Positions 53,110-64,000 of a DNA stretch of 64,000 bases are shown in pieces. The notes under the pieces are model-generated. The model made no database searches and was not told the origin of the DNA. It saw only the letters and a program-made list of their open reading frames with translations. A program made the position numbers and the translations under genes. This DNA is from Nemophila menziesii (taxonomy: Eukaryota; Streptophyta; Magnoliopsida; Boraginales; Hydrophyllaceae), in contig JARWIR010000003.1 of the NCBI GenBank assembly GCA_029959085.1, positions 30,519,505 to 30,583,504 of the forward strand, read 5' to 3'. Numbering within the stretch: position 1 is the first letter of the stretch; each line of letters begins with the position of its first letter.

Positions 53110-56100
53110 GCTGAGCCTCGTTGAAGAAGGTGAAGCTTGCTAACAAGTGACGAAAATATTGAAGGGGAAAGACCCTTAGTAAAAGCATCGGCTAACTGAG
53201 AATGAGTAGGCACAAAGAGAAGATGAAGAAGTTTACTTTGTACTTGTTCACGCACGAAGTGGAAATCAATATCAATATGTCGCGTTCGTGAATGGAATAC
53301 CGGATTTGAAGCTAAAGCTATAGCGGACATATTATCACACGATATAGTGGGAGTCACAATATTAATCTTCAAGCTCGTGAGCATATAAGTTAACCACTTA
53401 AGTTCTGCAGAAACATAGGCTAATGCTCGATATTCAGCTTCAGTTGATGATCGAGATACAGTGGTTTGTCGCTTAGAACCCCAAGAGATTAAATTATCAC
53501 CCAGAAATATACAATAACCAGTTGTAGAACGTCTAGTAGATATATTACTTGCCCAATCAGAGTCAGAGTAAGCACGAAGTGTAGATGAAGAAGCATTGAA
53601 AGAGAGACTATAATTCATAGTACCTTTAACATAACGCAAAAGTTTCTTCAAGGCTGCATAATCGAAGTTTGTAGGATTGTGCATAGTTTGACACACTTGA
53701 TTAACTGCATAAGTAATGTCGGGTCTAGTAATAGTTAAATATTGCAGAGCTCCTGTTATACTTCTAAAGTGAGTAGGATTTTCATAAGGAAGAAGATCAT
53801 GCTCAGTTTTAACTGTATATTTACTTGGTGTAGGAGTAGAACTAGTCTTACAATCACTTAAGCCAGCCTTTTGTAGAATAGATTGAGCATAAGATTGTTG
53901 ACTTACACAGATAGAGTTATGTGATCTTGTAATTTCAAGACCTAAAAAATAAGAAAGATTACCAAGATCTTTCATCATAAAACGTGTTTTTAAAGCTGCA
54001 ATAATAGTAGATATAGCAGTAGTATCTGCTCCAGTAACTAGTATATCATCCACATAGACAAGAATGATAGTTAAAGAAGAACTTGAACCTTTAATAAACA
54101 TAGAAGAATCTGCAGAACTCGATTGAAAACCATGAGTAGTTAAAAAATTAGCAAGCAATTGATACCAAGCCCTTGGAGCTTGTTTCAAACCGTATAAAGA
54201 ACGATTAAGCTTGCATACATAATTAGGATGTTGAGTATTGATGAATCCAGGAGGTTGAATCATATAAACCTCTTCATCAAGCTTGCCATGTAAAAAGGCA
54301 TTAGAAACATCCAATTGTTTGATTTCCCAATTATAAGAAACTGCTAGAGAAAGAAGTACTCTAACAGTTTGATGCTTAACTACCGGACTAAAGGTTTTAG
54401 TATAATCAAGACCATATTCTTGTAGAAAACCTCGAGCAACAAGGCGTGCTTTATACCGTGCAATCGATCCATCATCCTTTCGTTTAACTTTATAAACCCA
54501 TTTACATGAAATAGGTGATCTCCCAAGTGGTGGTGGAACTAAAGTCCAGGTTTGTTGATCAAGTAAAGCATTATATTCAACCTGCATAGCAGATTGCCAA
54601 CAAGATAACATAGAAGCTTCTTTATAGGTATTAGGTTCAATAGGAAGAGAAGAAGATTCAAGAGTGTGTTGACATTTATAAGATGGTTTTAGAGATCCTG
54701 TTTGTTTACGAGTAATCATAGGATGGCGTGTAGGTGGAGGTTGGATATGTTGAGAAGAGGAAGATGGAGATGGTGTAGTTGAATTTGAGTGTGAAGTAGA
54801 TGATGACTCAATAAGAGTTTGAGATGATGGGAGAAATGGATGAAATGGATGGGATAAAGACTGAGGATTTATATTGAAGTTAAATAAATCAACAAATGGT
54901 GAAGACTCATTTGGGAAAGAAGGAGATATTGATGATTGAGAGGTAGAGGCAAAAGGAAAGACATGTTCATTAAAAGATACATGTCTTGATATATATATTT
55001 TTTGAGATTTTAAGTCAAGGCATTTGTAACCTTTTGAGAAGTTACAATAACCCAGAAAGACACATGATATAGATTTAGGAGCTAATTTATGAGCTATATA
55101 AGGTTTAAGCCAAGGAAAACATTGACAACCAAAGACTTTAAGATGATTGTAAGAAGGACTGACTTTATACAACAGCTCATAAGGGCTGAGATTGGCTAAG
55201 TTTGAAGATGGTAGAAGATTAATAAGATAAATAGAAGAGGCTAAGGCTTCAAGCCAATATTTTAGAGGCATAGAACTATGAAGAGTTCTAGCTGTTTCAA
55301 TCAAGTGCCTATGCTTCCTCTCAGACACTCCATTTTGCTCAGGAGTGTGAGGGCAGCTAGTTTGATGGATTACACCATGTGATTGAAGGAATCGAGAGAA
55401 AGCTTTGTTTAAATATTCACCTCCATTATCGGTGCGCAAAATTTGTATAGACTTATGGAATTGAGTTTGAACCATTTTAAAGAAGGTTTGAAATACAGAA
55501 AAAACATCTGATTTGAATTGCAAGGGATAAACCCAAGAAAATTTGCTATAATCATCAATAAAAATTACATAGTATTTAAAAGATGAACAAGAGTTAATAG
55601 GAGAAGGCCCCCATACATCTGAATGAATAAGAGTAAAGGGTGCTAAGCTCTTAGTTACAGAGGAATTAAAAGATAATTTATGAGCTTTAGACACTGAACA
55701 ATCTACACAATCAACACCATGATAATTGAGTTTAGTGTCTAACAAAGGTGCTAAAATAGAAGAGGCATTTCCTGAAGGATGACCCAGCCGAAAATGCCAA
55801 AGCATAGCTGAGGAGACTTGAGACTTGGAAGACAAACAAAGAAGACTTGGAGAAGAAGACACTGAACCAGCACCAGAAAAAGAGATAGGATATAGACCAT
55901 CTCTACAAGGGCCCTGAAATAGAAGTTTATGTGACTGATTATCAACTATAGACACAGAGGAGGCATTAAAAATTATAGAACAGTTGTTGTCAAGTGTAAA
56001 ACGAGAAATGGATAAAAGATTAGAGGAAATTTGGGGAACATGAAGGACAGATTTAAGATGAAAAACAGTAGAAGGTGTAAGAAGCTTACTATGACCTGTA

Positions 56101-57272
56101 TTGGCAATTTCTAGCGCAGCACCATTACCAACTGAAACATTATTACCTCCTTGATATGGAGATGAGCTTTGAAGAAGATGAAGATCATTGGTTATATGAC
56201 TATTCGCACCTGAGTCCAAAAACCATTGTTCAGCATCATAAGAAGATGAAGGCAATGATTGTGAATTATGTGAGGGTTGTGGTGAAGATTGTGGATTAGT
56301 TTGAGCAGCCAAAGCAATGCGATTAGCTCTAGGTGATGGAAAAGTAACAAAATCAGTCCGGTACCAGCAATCCAAAGCATTATGCCCAATCTTAGAACAA
56401 ATTTGACAAGTAGGTAAGGAGGAGTGTACACCATTCTGAGGGACAGAGGATTGAACACCCAAGTTTGAAGGTATATAAGAATTTGCACCACGACCTCGAC
56501 CAAAGAAACCACGTCCTCTACCCCGTTGATTTGAACCACGGCCTCGATGAGGTGGAGAAGATGAATTAGAGTAAAGAGCAGTGTGGGTTTGAACATGTGA
56601 ATCAGATTGTTCAGTCATATGCATATGAAGCTCTTCAGACACAAGCAAACTACTTAAAGAGTGAAAACTGATAGGAGTAGACTGAGCATTTGTTATTCGA
56701 ATGCTCGATTTAAATTGATTGTACTCATTTGGTAAGCCCTTAAGGGTATACATGATAATATCTTCCAAAGGAAGAGCTTCAGAAGCTGTTTCAAGCCCAT
56801 CACAAATCGACTGAATAGCAGCTAAATAATCACTCACTTTGAGCTCACCTTTTTTTATGTTGCAGAGCTTCATTTTGAGTTGATGAACATGGGTTCTGCA
56901 CTGAGTGATGAATGTCTCCTCTAGCTTACTCCAAACATCACCAGCTCGAGATAAACGAACCACCTGAGATAAAATCGATGGAACCATCGATGATAATAGA
57001 GAGACCTTAAGCTGTTGGTCCTCAATTAACCATGTCGCATAAAGTGGATCAGACGACAATGGCTGTGTAACAGAACCATTTAAATGACCCAAGTAACCAT
57101 GAGCATCTAGAACGGCTTCAATCTGAGACCTCCATAACACATAGTTAGATGAATCGAGCTTGACCTGTACTAAGCTACTCCAATTTTGACGAAGTAGGAG
57201 TAAACCAGCAGGAATCGAAGCACTAGAAGTAATATGAGGAGAAGAAGAAGGTGATGACGAAGAAGACGCCAT
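53106..57272 (-). CDS. Copia gag-pol polyprotein, 1388 aa, intact
   Basis: Single polyprotein that packages, copies and integrates the element. In order: serine-rich start; UBN2 gag (SSNYVLWRSQIEAVL near 41, about 40-215); an RGRG-rich stretch (243-263); zinc knuckle CQICSKIGHNALDC (289-302); protease WFLDSGANSHIT (catalytic D353); GAG-pre-integrase (LWHFRLGHPS, CVDCSVSKAH); integrase core with HSDVWGP, RTDNGGEY and the VSERKHRHLIE glutamate; reverse transcriptase (CKWVYKVKRKDDGS, LDVSNAFLHG, LVYVDDILVTG); RNase H (YSDSDWASN, SRSSTEAEYRALA, RHIDIDFHFVRE). Length and order are those of a full plant copia. Met at 57,272 is the first ATG after the primer site; gag and pol are in one frame, as usual for copia. 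It is transcribed from the LTR at 57,393-57,591. Confidence 0.95.
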   Translation of the reverse strand: MASSSSSPSSSPHITSSASIPAGLLLLRQNWSSLVQVKLDSSNYVLWRSQIEAVLDAHGYLGHLNGSVTQPLSSDPLYATWLIEDQQLKVSLLSSMVPSILSQVVRLSRAGDVWSKLEETFITQCRTHVHQLKMKLCNIKKGELKVSDYLAAIQSICDGLETASEALPLEDIIMYTLKGLPNEYNQFKSSIRITNAQSTPISFHSLSSLLVSEELHMHMTEQSDSHVQTHTALYSNSSSPPHRGRGSNQRGRGRGFFGRGRGANSYIPSNLGVQSSVPQNGVHSSLPTCQICSKIGHNALDCWYRTDFVTFPSPRANRIALAAQTNPQSSPQPSHNSQSLPSSSYDAEQWFLDSGANSHITNDLHLLQSSSPYQGGNNVSVGNGAALEIANTGHSKLLTPSTVFHLKSVLHVPQISSNLLSISRFTLDNNCSIIFNASSVSIVDNQSHKLLFQGPCRDGLYPISFSGAGSVSSSPSLLCLSSKSQVSSAMLWHFRLGHPSGNASSILAPLLDTKLNYHGVDCVDCSVSKAHKLSFNSSVTKSLAPFTLIHSDVWGPSPINSCSSFKYYVIFIDDYSKFSWVYPLQFKSDVFSVFQTFFKMVQTQFHKSIQILRTDNGGEYLNKAFSRFLQSHGVIHQTSCPHTPEQNGVSERKHRHLIETARTLHSSMPLKYWLEALASSIYLINLLPSSNLANLSPYELLYKVSPSYNHLKVFGCQCFPWLKPYIAHKLAPKSISCVFLGYCNFSKGYKCLDLKSQKIYISRHVSFNEHVFPFASTSQSSISPSFPNESSPFVDLFNFNINPQSLSHPFHPFLPSSQTLIESSSTSHSNSTTPSPSSSSQHIQPPPTRHPMITRKQTGSLKPSYKCQHTLESSSLPIEPNTYKEASMLSCWQSAMQVEYNALLDQQTWTLVPPPLGRSPISCKWVYKVKRKDDGSIARYKARLVARGFLQEYGLDYTKTFSPVVKHQTVRVLLSLAVSYNWEIKQLDVSNAFLHGKLDEEVYMIQPPGFINTQHPNYVCKLNRSLYGLKQAPRAWYQLLANFLTTHGFQSSSADSSMFIKGSSSSLTIILVYVDDILVTGADTTAISTIIAALKTRFMMKDLGNLSYFLGLEITRSHNSICVSQQSYAQSILQKAGLSDCKTSSTPTPSKYTVKTEHDLLPYENPTHFRSITGALQYLTITRPDITYAVNQVCQTMHNPTNFDYAALKKLLRYVKGTMNYSLSFNASSSTLRAYSDSDWASNISTRRSTTGYCIFLGDNLISWGSKRQTTVSRSSTEAEYRALAYVSAELKWLTYMLTSLKINIVTPTISCDNMSAIALASNPVFHSRTRHIDIDFHFVREQVQSKLLHLLFVPTHSQLADAFTKGLSPSIFSSLVSKLHLLQRGSA

Positions 57273-57380
57273 ATGAAGAGCGGAAGAGGATCGAATTTAA
57301 AGCGAGAAGCAAAAAACAAAAAAGCTTAAGAAAACGCCATTAATGGCGAAAATTTTGAGCTATAAAAGAGCTTCTCATTG

Positions 57381-57392
57381 GCTCTGATACCA
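57381..57392 (-). other. Copia primer-binding site (initiator tRNA-Met)
   Basis: Minus strand TGGTATCAGAGC directly abuts the 5' LTR; it is the standard plant copia primer site. Confidence 0.95.
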
Positions 57393-57591
57393 TGTTATGA
57401 TTTTGAGTAAAATGATATATTTGATTGTTATAAGATAGTACAATATATAGGGAATTGTGGTGAGGTGTTTACAGCAATACTCAATACACCTCAACCGTAC
57501 TATATTCTCTCTAACAATCTATTTTGTCTTTTATGTAACAACTATTTAACTAATTGAGTTAAGTAACCCAATAGCTATACTATAGTTAACA
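57393..57591 (-). repeat. Copia 5' LTR (199 bp)
   Basis: Identical to the 3' LTR; followed by the second gtata of the TSD at 57,592-57,596. Confidence 0.97.
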
Positions 57592-57632
57592 GTATATAAT
57601 TTGTCTTATGCAGATGCACCACTTTTGTGCAG

Positions 57633-57855
57633 TAAAAAGGAGCCGACAATGTTCAGAAGGATACTAAACTTACTCAAGGGTACAAAAATTGAAGTTTTAT
57701 GTAATGAATATGGCCAAGTTGTTGGCAAGAATTCAGTCGCGTTTAAACCAATGTGCGCAATCATCGCTAGAAACTCAAATGTATTCCCTTTATCCTTTAA
57801 GAGTTGGAATAAATTGCTAGATACTTTCAAAGACGATCAACCCAAGTTTTTACAC
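57633..57855 (+). pseudogene. CACTA (Ptta/En/Spm-type) transposon gene exon
   Basis: Reads KKEPTMFRRILNLLKGTKIE, then EYGQVVGKNSVAFKPMCAII and ARNSNVFPLSFKSWNKL. This is the pattern (GPT-M..I......I.V.FN..GQPVG.NS..L....G..AR....PL...W) of the plant Ptta/En/Spm-associated transposase domain. It is bordered by an acceptor (gtgcag, 57,632) and a donor (cac|gtaag, 57,856), so it looks like one exon. The copia element inserted about 40 bp upstream, in the presumed intron. No neighbouring exons were recognised. Confidence 0.6.
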
Positions 57856-57880
57856 GTAAGATTTATTTTATAAATACATA

Positions 57881-58092
57881 ATACTTATTCATATTTATGA
57901 AAATATAATATGGTATCTCAATGTACAAATTTGTTTCACCGTTGAGATCCCACGTGCATGGATATTTATATTTGATAAAAAGACGACGTTGCAGTTATAT
58001 ACTAAAAGATATCAAGTAAAATGGATACAATGGAAACATGTCATGTAAAAATCATTATGTGTCATCAAAATATAAAGGGTGGTTGATAAATA
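57881..58092. other. No gene recognised
   Basis: AT-rich sequence between the CACTA exon and the MULE candidate. Confidence 0.35.
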
Positions 58093-59525
58093 TAGGGTCT
58101 TGGAGATTAAATTTTTGTCTTATAGGAACTAGTGGGAATCTTATTTCTTTACAAAAACCTCAAAGATGACCAGTACTAAAATACCCTTATACAATACAAA
58201 AAACACTAAAAGACAAAAAAGAAATTGTTGAGTGCTTGCACTGTTCATCTCCAACCATCTTCCACCGACCTTCGGACAACACCCACAGAATTTCGGCCAC
58301 CACCCACTGACATTCGACCACCTACCGAAAAAATATAGAGTGTCGAAACTAAAACAATGAATATCGAAATAAAAACAATGAGTATCATAAAAATGTTGAG
58401 TACTCGATTAAAAACACAGAGTAATATTCAAAAATATGGCGTAGTCTGTATTTTAATAGGGAGTACTCAATAAATATATAGAGTACACCATACAAATATA
58501 GAGTACATAATGAAAAAAAGTTGTCTCTAATCATTTATATTATCAACTTTTTTAAATATTACAGTTAAGAACAATAAAAAAAAGCTAAAAAACTAACTAA
58601 TTCCTTATATTAACTCGGCAACTACTTAAAAAAATATAATTAAAATGAAAAAAAAAAGACAAAGAAAAAGGAAATTTGAGCAGGTCGTTCTTCTCAGATC
58701 TCGAACGGACTCTGTTGCCTTCACGGACTCCGACAATGGCTACGAAACGGCTTCACCACAAATAGAACTTCGACCATTGCTTGAACTCCGAGAAGCACAA
58801 CTGGTGAAATCGTTGCTTCGCCTGGAGCTCGTCTCCTCTGCATATGAAAACCACTTGGGATCTATTAAGAAGTTGTGAAAAAAGTCTTTACCACATCCGC
58901 ACGAGTAGATTTGATGCTGCTCGAACGGGTTCGCCTCTTCATCACTTACTGCTGCTACGCTTCGAGTCATCTCACCGCTAATGGAAGCTGGAAGCTCCGG
59001 CAAACAAAGTTGTCTTCAACCTGCTGCTGGTTACTAACCTCGAGCACTGCCTCAAGCTCCGTCTCCTTGCATTCCTCACGGGAGCTTCTAGACTGACTGT
59101 TCTTGCCGGAGTCTTCTCGCGAACGTCATGGCTGCTCGGAGCTCGGAGCTCGGAGGTCTTCACTACGTGAGATTCTTTACCTTTGCTCGCATTGGAGCTT
59201 CAACAAGCTGAAGCTTCGCTGGACTCAACAGACGAAGGGTTGGAATGGTGAGCGGAACGTAAGTGGAAGTAGGGAGGAGGAGAAGGAGAGAGGTGAGGTT
59301 TTGTTTTAGGGTTTACGGGGAAAAGGTAAGTGAAGAGAGAGCGAGTATAGATTTTACGGTTTTGAAATAAATGATTTAGTATATATAGGAAATAAAAAAC
59401 AAAAGGGGGTAAAAATGTAATTGGCTTTTTGGATTATAGTGTAAAATCTAATTTGAGGTCTTTAGTAAGAAGAGAGAATAAAGTGGGGTTGGAAAAGGAT
59501 ATAGGGGTGTCTTCAAGACCCCTTA
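58093..59525. mobile_element. Mutator-like element carrying a GC-rich gene-like segment
   Basis: The outer roughly 130 bp on each side form an imperfect inverted repeat: left tagggtcttggaga, ttctttacaaaaacctcaaa, aaaatacccttat; right, read inward, taaggggtcttgaagaca, ttcttactaaagacctcaaa, tttttacccccttttg. The interior at 58,660-59,330 is much richer in G+C than the surroundings. On the minus strand it begins like a plant 5' UTR (aaaccctaaaacaaaacctc, then CT-rich) and has splice-like sites (gcaaag|gtaaag). Frames are short and I recognise no protein. The flanking 9-mers do not match well. This fits a Pack-MULE with a captured, decayed gene fragment; an ordinary dead gene is possible. Confidence 0.45.
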
Positions 59526-59618
59526 GGTAATAATCACAAATATAAATCATATCAGATGAATAGGAACGTGTTTGAAATAGATGGTCGACTGCACCTGAAT
59601 CAATGGAAATATTTGGTC

Positions 59619-59910
59619 AATAGCTTATGAGCAATCCTGAGGTCGAGTGTTCGAGCCTCTCACCATATGCATACTTCTATTTACTATTCACCCGTATAAG
59701 TATAACTACCCAGACCCGTACCGAGTTGTATAAATATCTATCATTTACTACAAAAACCCTAAGATCATCTACCACTGTTACTCAATTTTTGTACTTCATA
59801 TTCTCATATTTATCACCAACTACATTAACCTTAGACCATCTCCAACCATTACACAGTTTTTATACTCCATATCCTCAGATGTTGTGTCACAAAGTAGTTA
59901 GTCCATAAAT
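59619..59910. repeat. Relic of the tRNA-Met repeat unit
   Basis: atagcttatgagcaatcctg and aggtcgagtgttcgagcctc are the 3' half of the tRNA-Met gene including its intron. Then come acccgtataagtataac and atatctatcatttac, the next block of the array unit. The 5' half of the tRNA is absent. Confidence 0.65.
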
Positions 59911-60252
59911 TTGTCAGATTGACTTCTACTTCTTCTATTTCAGTTATTTTTTAATTTTACTCCATACCTATTATTTATTCATTATTTTTTTAATACTTTT
60001 TACTGTAAGTAAACCATAAATAATTAAAATACTATAATAATATATAATACTTGATTATAAATATAATATATTATATATGTAATATTAAAGACATGACTTT
60101 TAATTTTTAATATAATTCTTTATTTATATCTTATTTATAAAAATATTAAATTATTATAAAAAATTCATTAAAACCATAAGAAAAAAATAATTTTCTTCGC
60201 TAAGCTTAAGTGATTATATTAAAACTCGACATGTTAACTTGAAAAAGCCTTT
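59911..60252. other. AT-rich spacer, no gene
   Basis: Only A/T-rich runs were seen. Confidence 0.45.
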
Positions 60253-60914
<662 letters not shown>

Positions 60915-62440
60915 AGTCCTAGAGGGGAGGGGTGAATAGGACTCTAGTCTAATCTAATATATGCCTAATTTAAAAAATAAAGACTCTTAAACTAGGATAA
61001 AGGAGGTTAAACAACATAGAAGGCAAAACTATTAATCAAGGATACTATAGGGGATTCAAAGAGTTTGATAAGTGCGGAAGCTAAGTGCTAGGTTTGCTTA
61101 GAGTAAGTATTTAGTTGTGGATACTAATATCAAAAAATCCAATTTAAGTGGGGTAAAGGGATGATAAGATAAGGTCGATGTCCTTAAGACTAAGAAACCT
61201 AGATAGTCATGTGAAGTAAAGAGGGGAACTTATATGCTAACTAAAATAGTATGTCTTAACAAGATTTCTAAGGTCAAGAAATAAAGCACCTAAGTGTGAT
61301 AAAGGTCAACCCAAACAAATACTTAAGTTAGTTTAGATAAGAAAAATCTAAACCATCATCTATCTACTGGTCAAGTTCTTTAACTAAGGTAAAGACATAC
61401 GATTAAGCAACTAAAGGACCTAAGAATGAATAAGGTTATCTAAGGCTAACTATCAAGTTCTAAGGGGGTAAACGAACTAATTTGTTTAGATAGATAATCA
61501 AGTAAATGAAAGTAAAGTAAGCGTAAAGTAAAAGATAAGGGAAAGAAGCTACGTGAGTGATTATAGTGGTCCAATTTCCTTACATCCACTACCTAGGGTC
61601 ATCTCCAAAGGATTTTCAAGCTTCTCCACTAACCTTTTTTATATCTCTTGAAGGTGAGATATAAATATTTACCTTTTGAAGTGTTTTTGGGATAAACCAC
61701 AACCTACACACTTGAGACTTTTTCGGAAGAGTTAATATGAAATGAAGTTTGAAGATGATATACTTTTGTTGAGTAGATGTAGAATGAGGCTGGAATACTT
61801 GAAACAATTTAATAAGCTTAATTTTGTGATACGAAATGAAGAATCAAGCTTGTGAATGTTGAGGAATGATCCCCTATATGATATGGAAGTTGTGAGGGAT
61901 AAAGGAGTTGTAATTGCCTTGTGTGAGCTTCAATATATAGATAAATGGGTGATCCCAATTGTCATAAACAACTATATTTTTTCAAAAAAAAAAGCCAAAA
62001 ACGGGTACCCCTTTTAGATCGACCATCCAATTTGAGGAGATACAAGGTTGTCGATCTACTGTATTTCTTGACTTATACCTTGATCGGATGAAAAGAGTTT
62101 ACACGTGAAATTTATTGTAAATAGGATTCCGAGAAACTTTGTAGTTCAATGGAAAAGCCAATTTGCAACTTATGAAAAGTTATGGCAAGAAGGTGCATGA
62201 TTTATCATATTTTAATAAGCACAAGTAAGTGTGTTTTCTCCTAACTTTTACCATGTAATCCATTGCTTGATTGGAAAACTTTCCTTCATGCGATTTCTTC
62301 AAAATGATTTGAGCAAGTTTGTAGTTGATCTAGAGAGCTAAATCGCAACACATAGGAAATATGATAAGAATAATCCCAAGAACTCTATTAAGAAGGATCT
62401 CGTATTACCCGAAAAACATTATACCATTTGGTACAAACTG
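60915..62440. repeat. LTR-like repeat, second copy of the 43.3/45.2-kb family
   Basis: Starts tcctagaggggaggggtgaa. It shares ttacatccactacctagggt and atatctcttgaaggtgagat with 45,250-45,330. No ORF is supported; the right edge is approximate. Confidence 0.45.
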
Positions 62441-63539
62441 AGTAGTGACCGTTTTTTACCCTAATGGCTCTTTTCAATGCGACATCTTTTTTTCAACGGT
62501 CAGAAAGCCCAAAGTTCTTGAAACGACATTGTTAAGTGTAAAACGTTATATATCGTTTTTGCCTAAAAATGGGTACACTATACCAATTTTGAGTCCAAAA
62601 CGGTTGCCCATTTTTAATCGGGGGGATGCCACTTTTGGTTGCCAATTTTGCAACACTACCTATTTCTCTTTTGGTCCTTGAGAGTTGTATAATTTGAAAT
62701 GCTACAACGAAGGTTAGTACAACTAATAATAACAAGGTAATACACACAAGAATATATCAAGAAGCATGTGTGTGTGGACTAAGAAGGATCATGACATTCG
62801 TTCTAGTGATAAAAACTTCCTAACACATAAGAGAGAAACTAAAGGCAAATAATAAACATAGTGGCGTTCATCTTGTGCACCAAAGATAATACTAAAGTGA
62901 TTTATGATAAAAAGTTTTGAACTCAAAAAGGTATAAGACAAAGTATGTATATTCATAGGAGTATGAATATGTAGTATAAGCTCAAGCAATACACAGAAAT
63001 GAACCGCTTCAAATAAGAATAAGATACAAGTTTTAGAAGTTACAAGTGAGGATATAAAGAAAGTTTTTTCATAAGTGTTTTTTATGAATATTTATGCAAT
63101 GTTTAGAATGTAGTATGATCACCTTGTAAGATAATTTTAATCACTTAATCATCTAACGATTTGTCACCTACTATATTCCAACATGTATAATAGGGGAGAA
63201 TGTTTACTCCTTTTTGCAAAATGCTTGGAAAAAATCGAGTATTTATCCAATGTTTGATAAAATGCCTAATATAATTTTTGCAATATAATTATCAATCTTG
63301 TGTTAACGAGAGTTTTGAAATTGATATTGAACAAATATGGTCAACTTACATGAGAGGACCACCCAAGGACCCGTGGATGAATCGAGGAAATCGATCACGA
63401 ATTGGGTAAATCTGAGTTTATCACCGATGAAGGAAAATGAGCAAGGGAGTGATGATTATAAAAATGTAGTTCTTTACCATATAAAGCCTCTGAAGGATTG
63501 GAACTTAAAACTTTGAAATAATTGAAGGGGAGAAGCTCC
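62441..63539. other. No gene recognised
   Basis: Short frames only; possibly the remainder of the LTR-like repeat. Confidence 0.35.
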
Positions 63540-64000
63540 AATTGCTTGAAAGTGATGTAATGACGGTTGTAGAAGGGTTTGGGTACTCTCTTATGGGGTA
63601 TATTGCCTGAAAAATACTTCTGGACATGGTGGATATTGAGATAAAGGTAAAGAGATGGAATATTCAGTGTAAAGTTAGAAAGCACTCTAGTGGATGAATA
63701 AACTTAAAGTATGAGAAAGAGGTGGATCATAAGCACATATTATAAAAAGGTCCTTACTATTAACATGGTAAGATAATTCCCATGTCTGAAATACCATGAT
63801 TTCTTTTTACTTTGGAAATTATAAGATTTTGAAAGTTCAAACTTCGATAGTGATTCGAAATCTTCTGGAACAAGCTCGAACTGGATTGTGTACAACCAAG
63901 ATTACTTCCCAAGTGGGTAAACCTTTAAAAGCTGGTGAGATAACTATGGTAAATGAGGATATATGTTTCGCTCACATCCTCATTGAATTGGACCTGAGAA
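63540..64000 (+). pseudogene. DUF4283-type domain (LINE ORF1), runs off the window
   Basis: The last 110 bases give TKITSQVGKPLKAGEITMVN and EDICFAHILIELDLR in one open frame, the end of the DUF4283 pattern (L..IAS.VGKPL..D..T......YARVLIE.D). Upstream pieces fit the same domain in several frames: EGFGYSLMGYI, VKRWNIQCKVRKHSSG, HKHIL-KGPYY. So a plus-strand ORF1-like domain, decayed by frameshifts and stops, enters the next window. Plant L1-type LINEs usually carry this domain ahead of endonuclease. Confidence 0.6.

Larger units (their letters stand above)
52900..57591 (-). mobile_element. Young Ty1/copia element, 4.7 kb, identical LTRs
   Basis: LTRs 52,900-53,098 and 57,393-57,591 are each 199 bp and identical by eye. 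The TSD gtata lies on both sides. Primer-binding site TGGTATCAGAGC (57,381-57,392) and polypurine tract TTGAGGGGGGA are perfect. One uninterrupted gag-pol frame carries every catalytic motif. Everything needed for autonomous retrotransposition appears present, and the insertion must be very recent. Confidence 0.96.

Noticed and set aside
55751..56596. Minus-strand frames of 64 and 134 codons inside the copia
   Set aside because: Out-of-frame shadows of the intact gag-pol frame.
58740..59309. Overlapping short frames on both strands in the MULE candidate
   Set aside because: High G+C keeps frames open; none shows a known domain or is supported by a clear start and end.

Overview
This window is nuclear DNA from a flowering plant, most likely a eudicot whose family I cannot name. 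It is AT-rich and contains almost only transposable elements in nested layers. The plant assignment rests on Ty1/copia and Athila/Tat-type Ty3/gypsy LTR elements primed by plant tRNAs, L1-type LINEs with RVT_3 RNase H, CACTA, hAT, PIF/Harbinger and Mutator-type MITEs, plant SINEs, an intron-containing elongator tRNA-Met gene, a GRF zinc-finger gene and a CDPK gene fragment.

Layout. 0-5 kb: a GRF zinc-finger gene on the minus strand next to a Mutator-like terminus, two MULE-type MITEs and an RNase H relic. 5.2-6.8 kb: a probable solo LTR with a long (AAG)n tract. 7.1-16.9 kb: a 9.8-kb gypsy element (E1, minus strand) inserted in the gag of an older copia element. 17-18.5 kb: copia LTR relics, a MITE and a SINE with a perfect 16-bp target duplication. 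18.6-24.2 kb: two nested minus-strand LINE relics, one split by a solo LTR. 24.3-25.9 kb: a broken gene for an unrecognised multi-pass membrane protein. 27.7-35.3 kb: a second gypsy-type element (E2, plus strand) with a perfect 5-bp TSD. 35.4-40.7 kb: a Harbinger MITE, a copia 3' end, a solo LTR and a tandemly duplicated hAT MITE. 40.7-43.3 kb: a decayed tandem array built around elongator tRNA-Met, with one copy that looks intact. 43.3-46.7 kb: another LTR-like repeat split by a solo LTR. 47-52.6 kb: a CDPK fragment, CACTA pieces and a further RNase H relic. 52.9-57.6 kb: a copia element with identical LTRs and an uninterrupted 1388-residue gag-pol frame, inserted in a CACTA transposase-region gene. 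58.1-59.5 kb: a possible gene-carrying MULE. 60.9-64 kb: LTR-like repeat sequence and, at the edge, a decayed DUF4283 domain of LINE ORF1 type.

How the parts relate. E1, E2 and three solo LTRs belong to one superfamily. In every one the outer 46 bp of the U3 end is itself a TG...CA inverted repeat of constant length. E1 and E2 both lack reverse transcriptase, yet share a conserved block after the main ORF and a 20-nt stem-loop in the long 3' non-coding region, as expected for non-autonomous elements that keep cis signals for mobilisation in trans. The only elements that look capable of function are the young copia, the tRNA-Met at 41,234 and perhaps the GRF gene. No conventional multi-exon host gene is visible intact.
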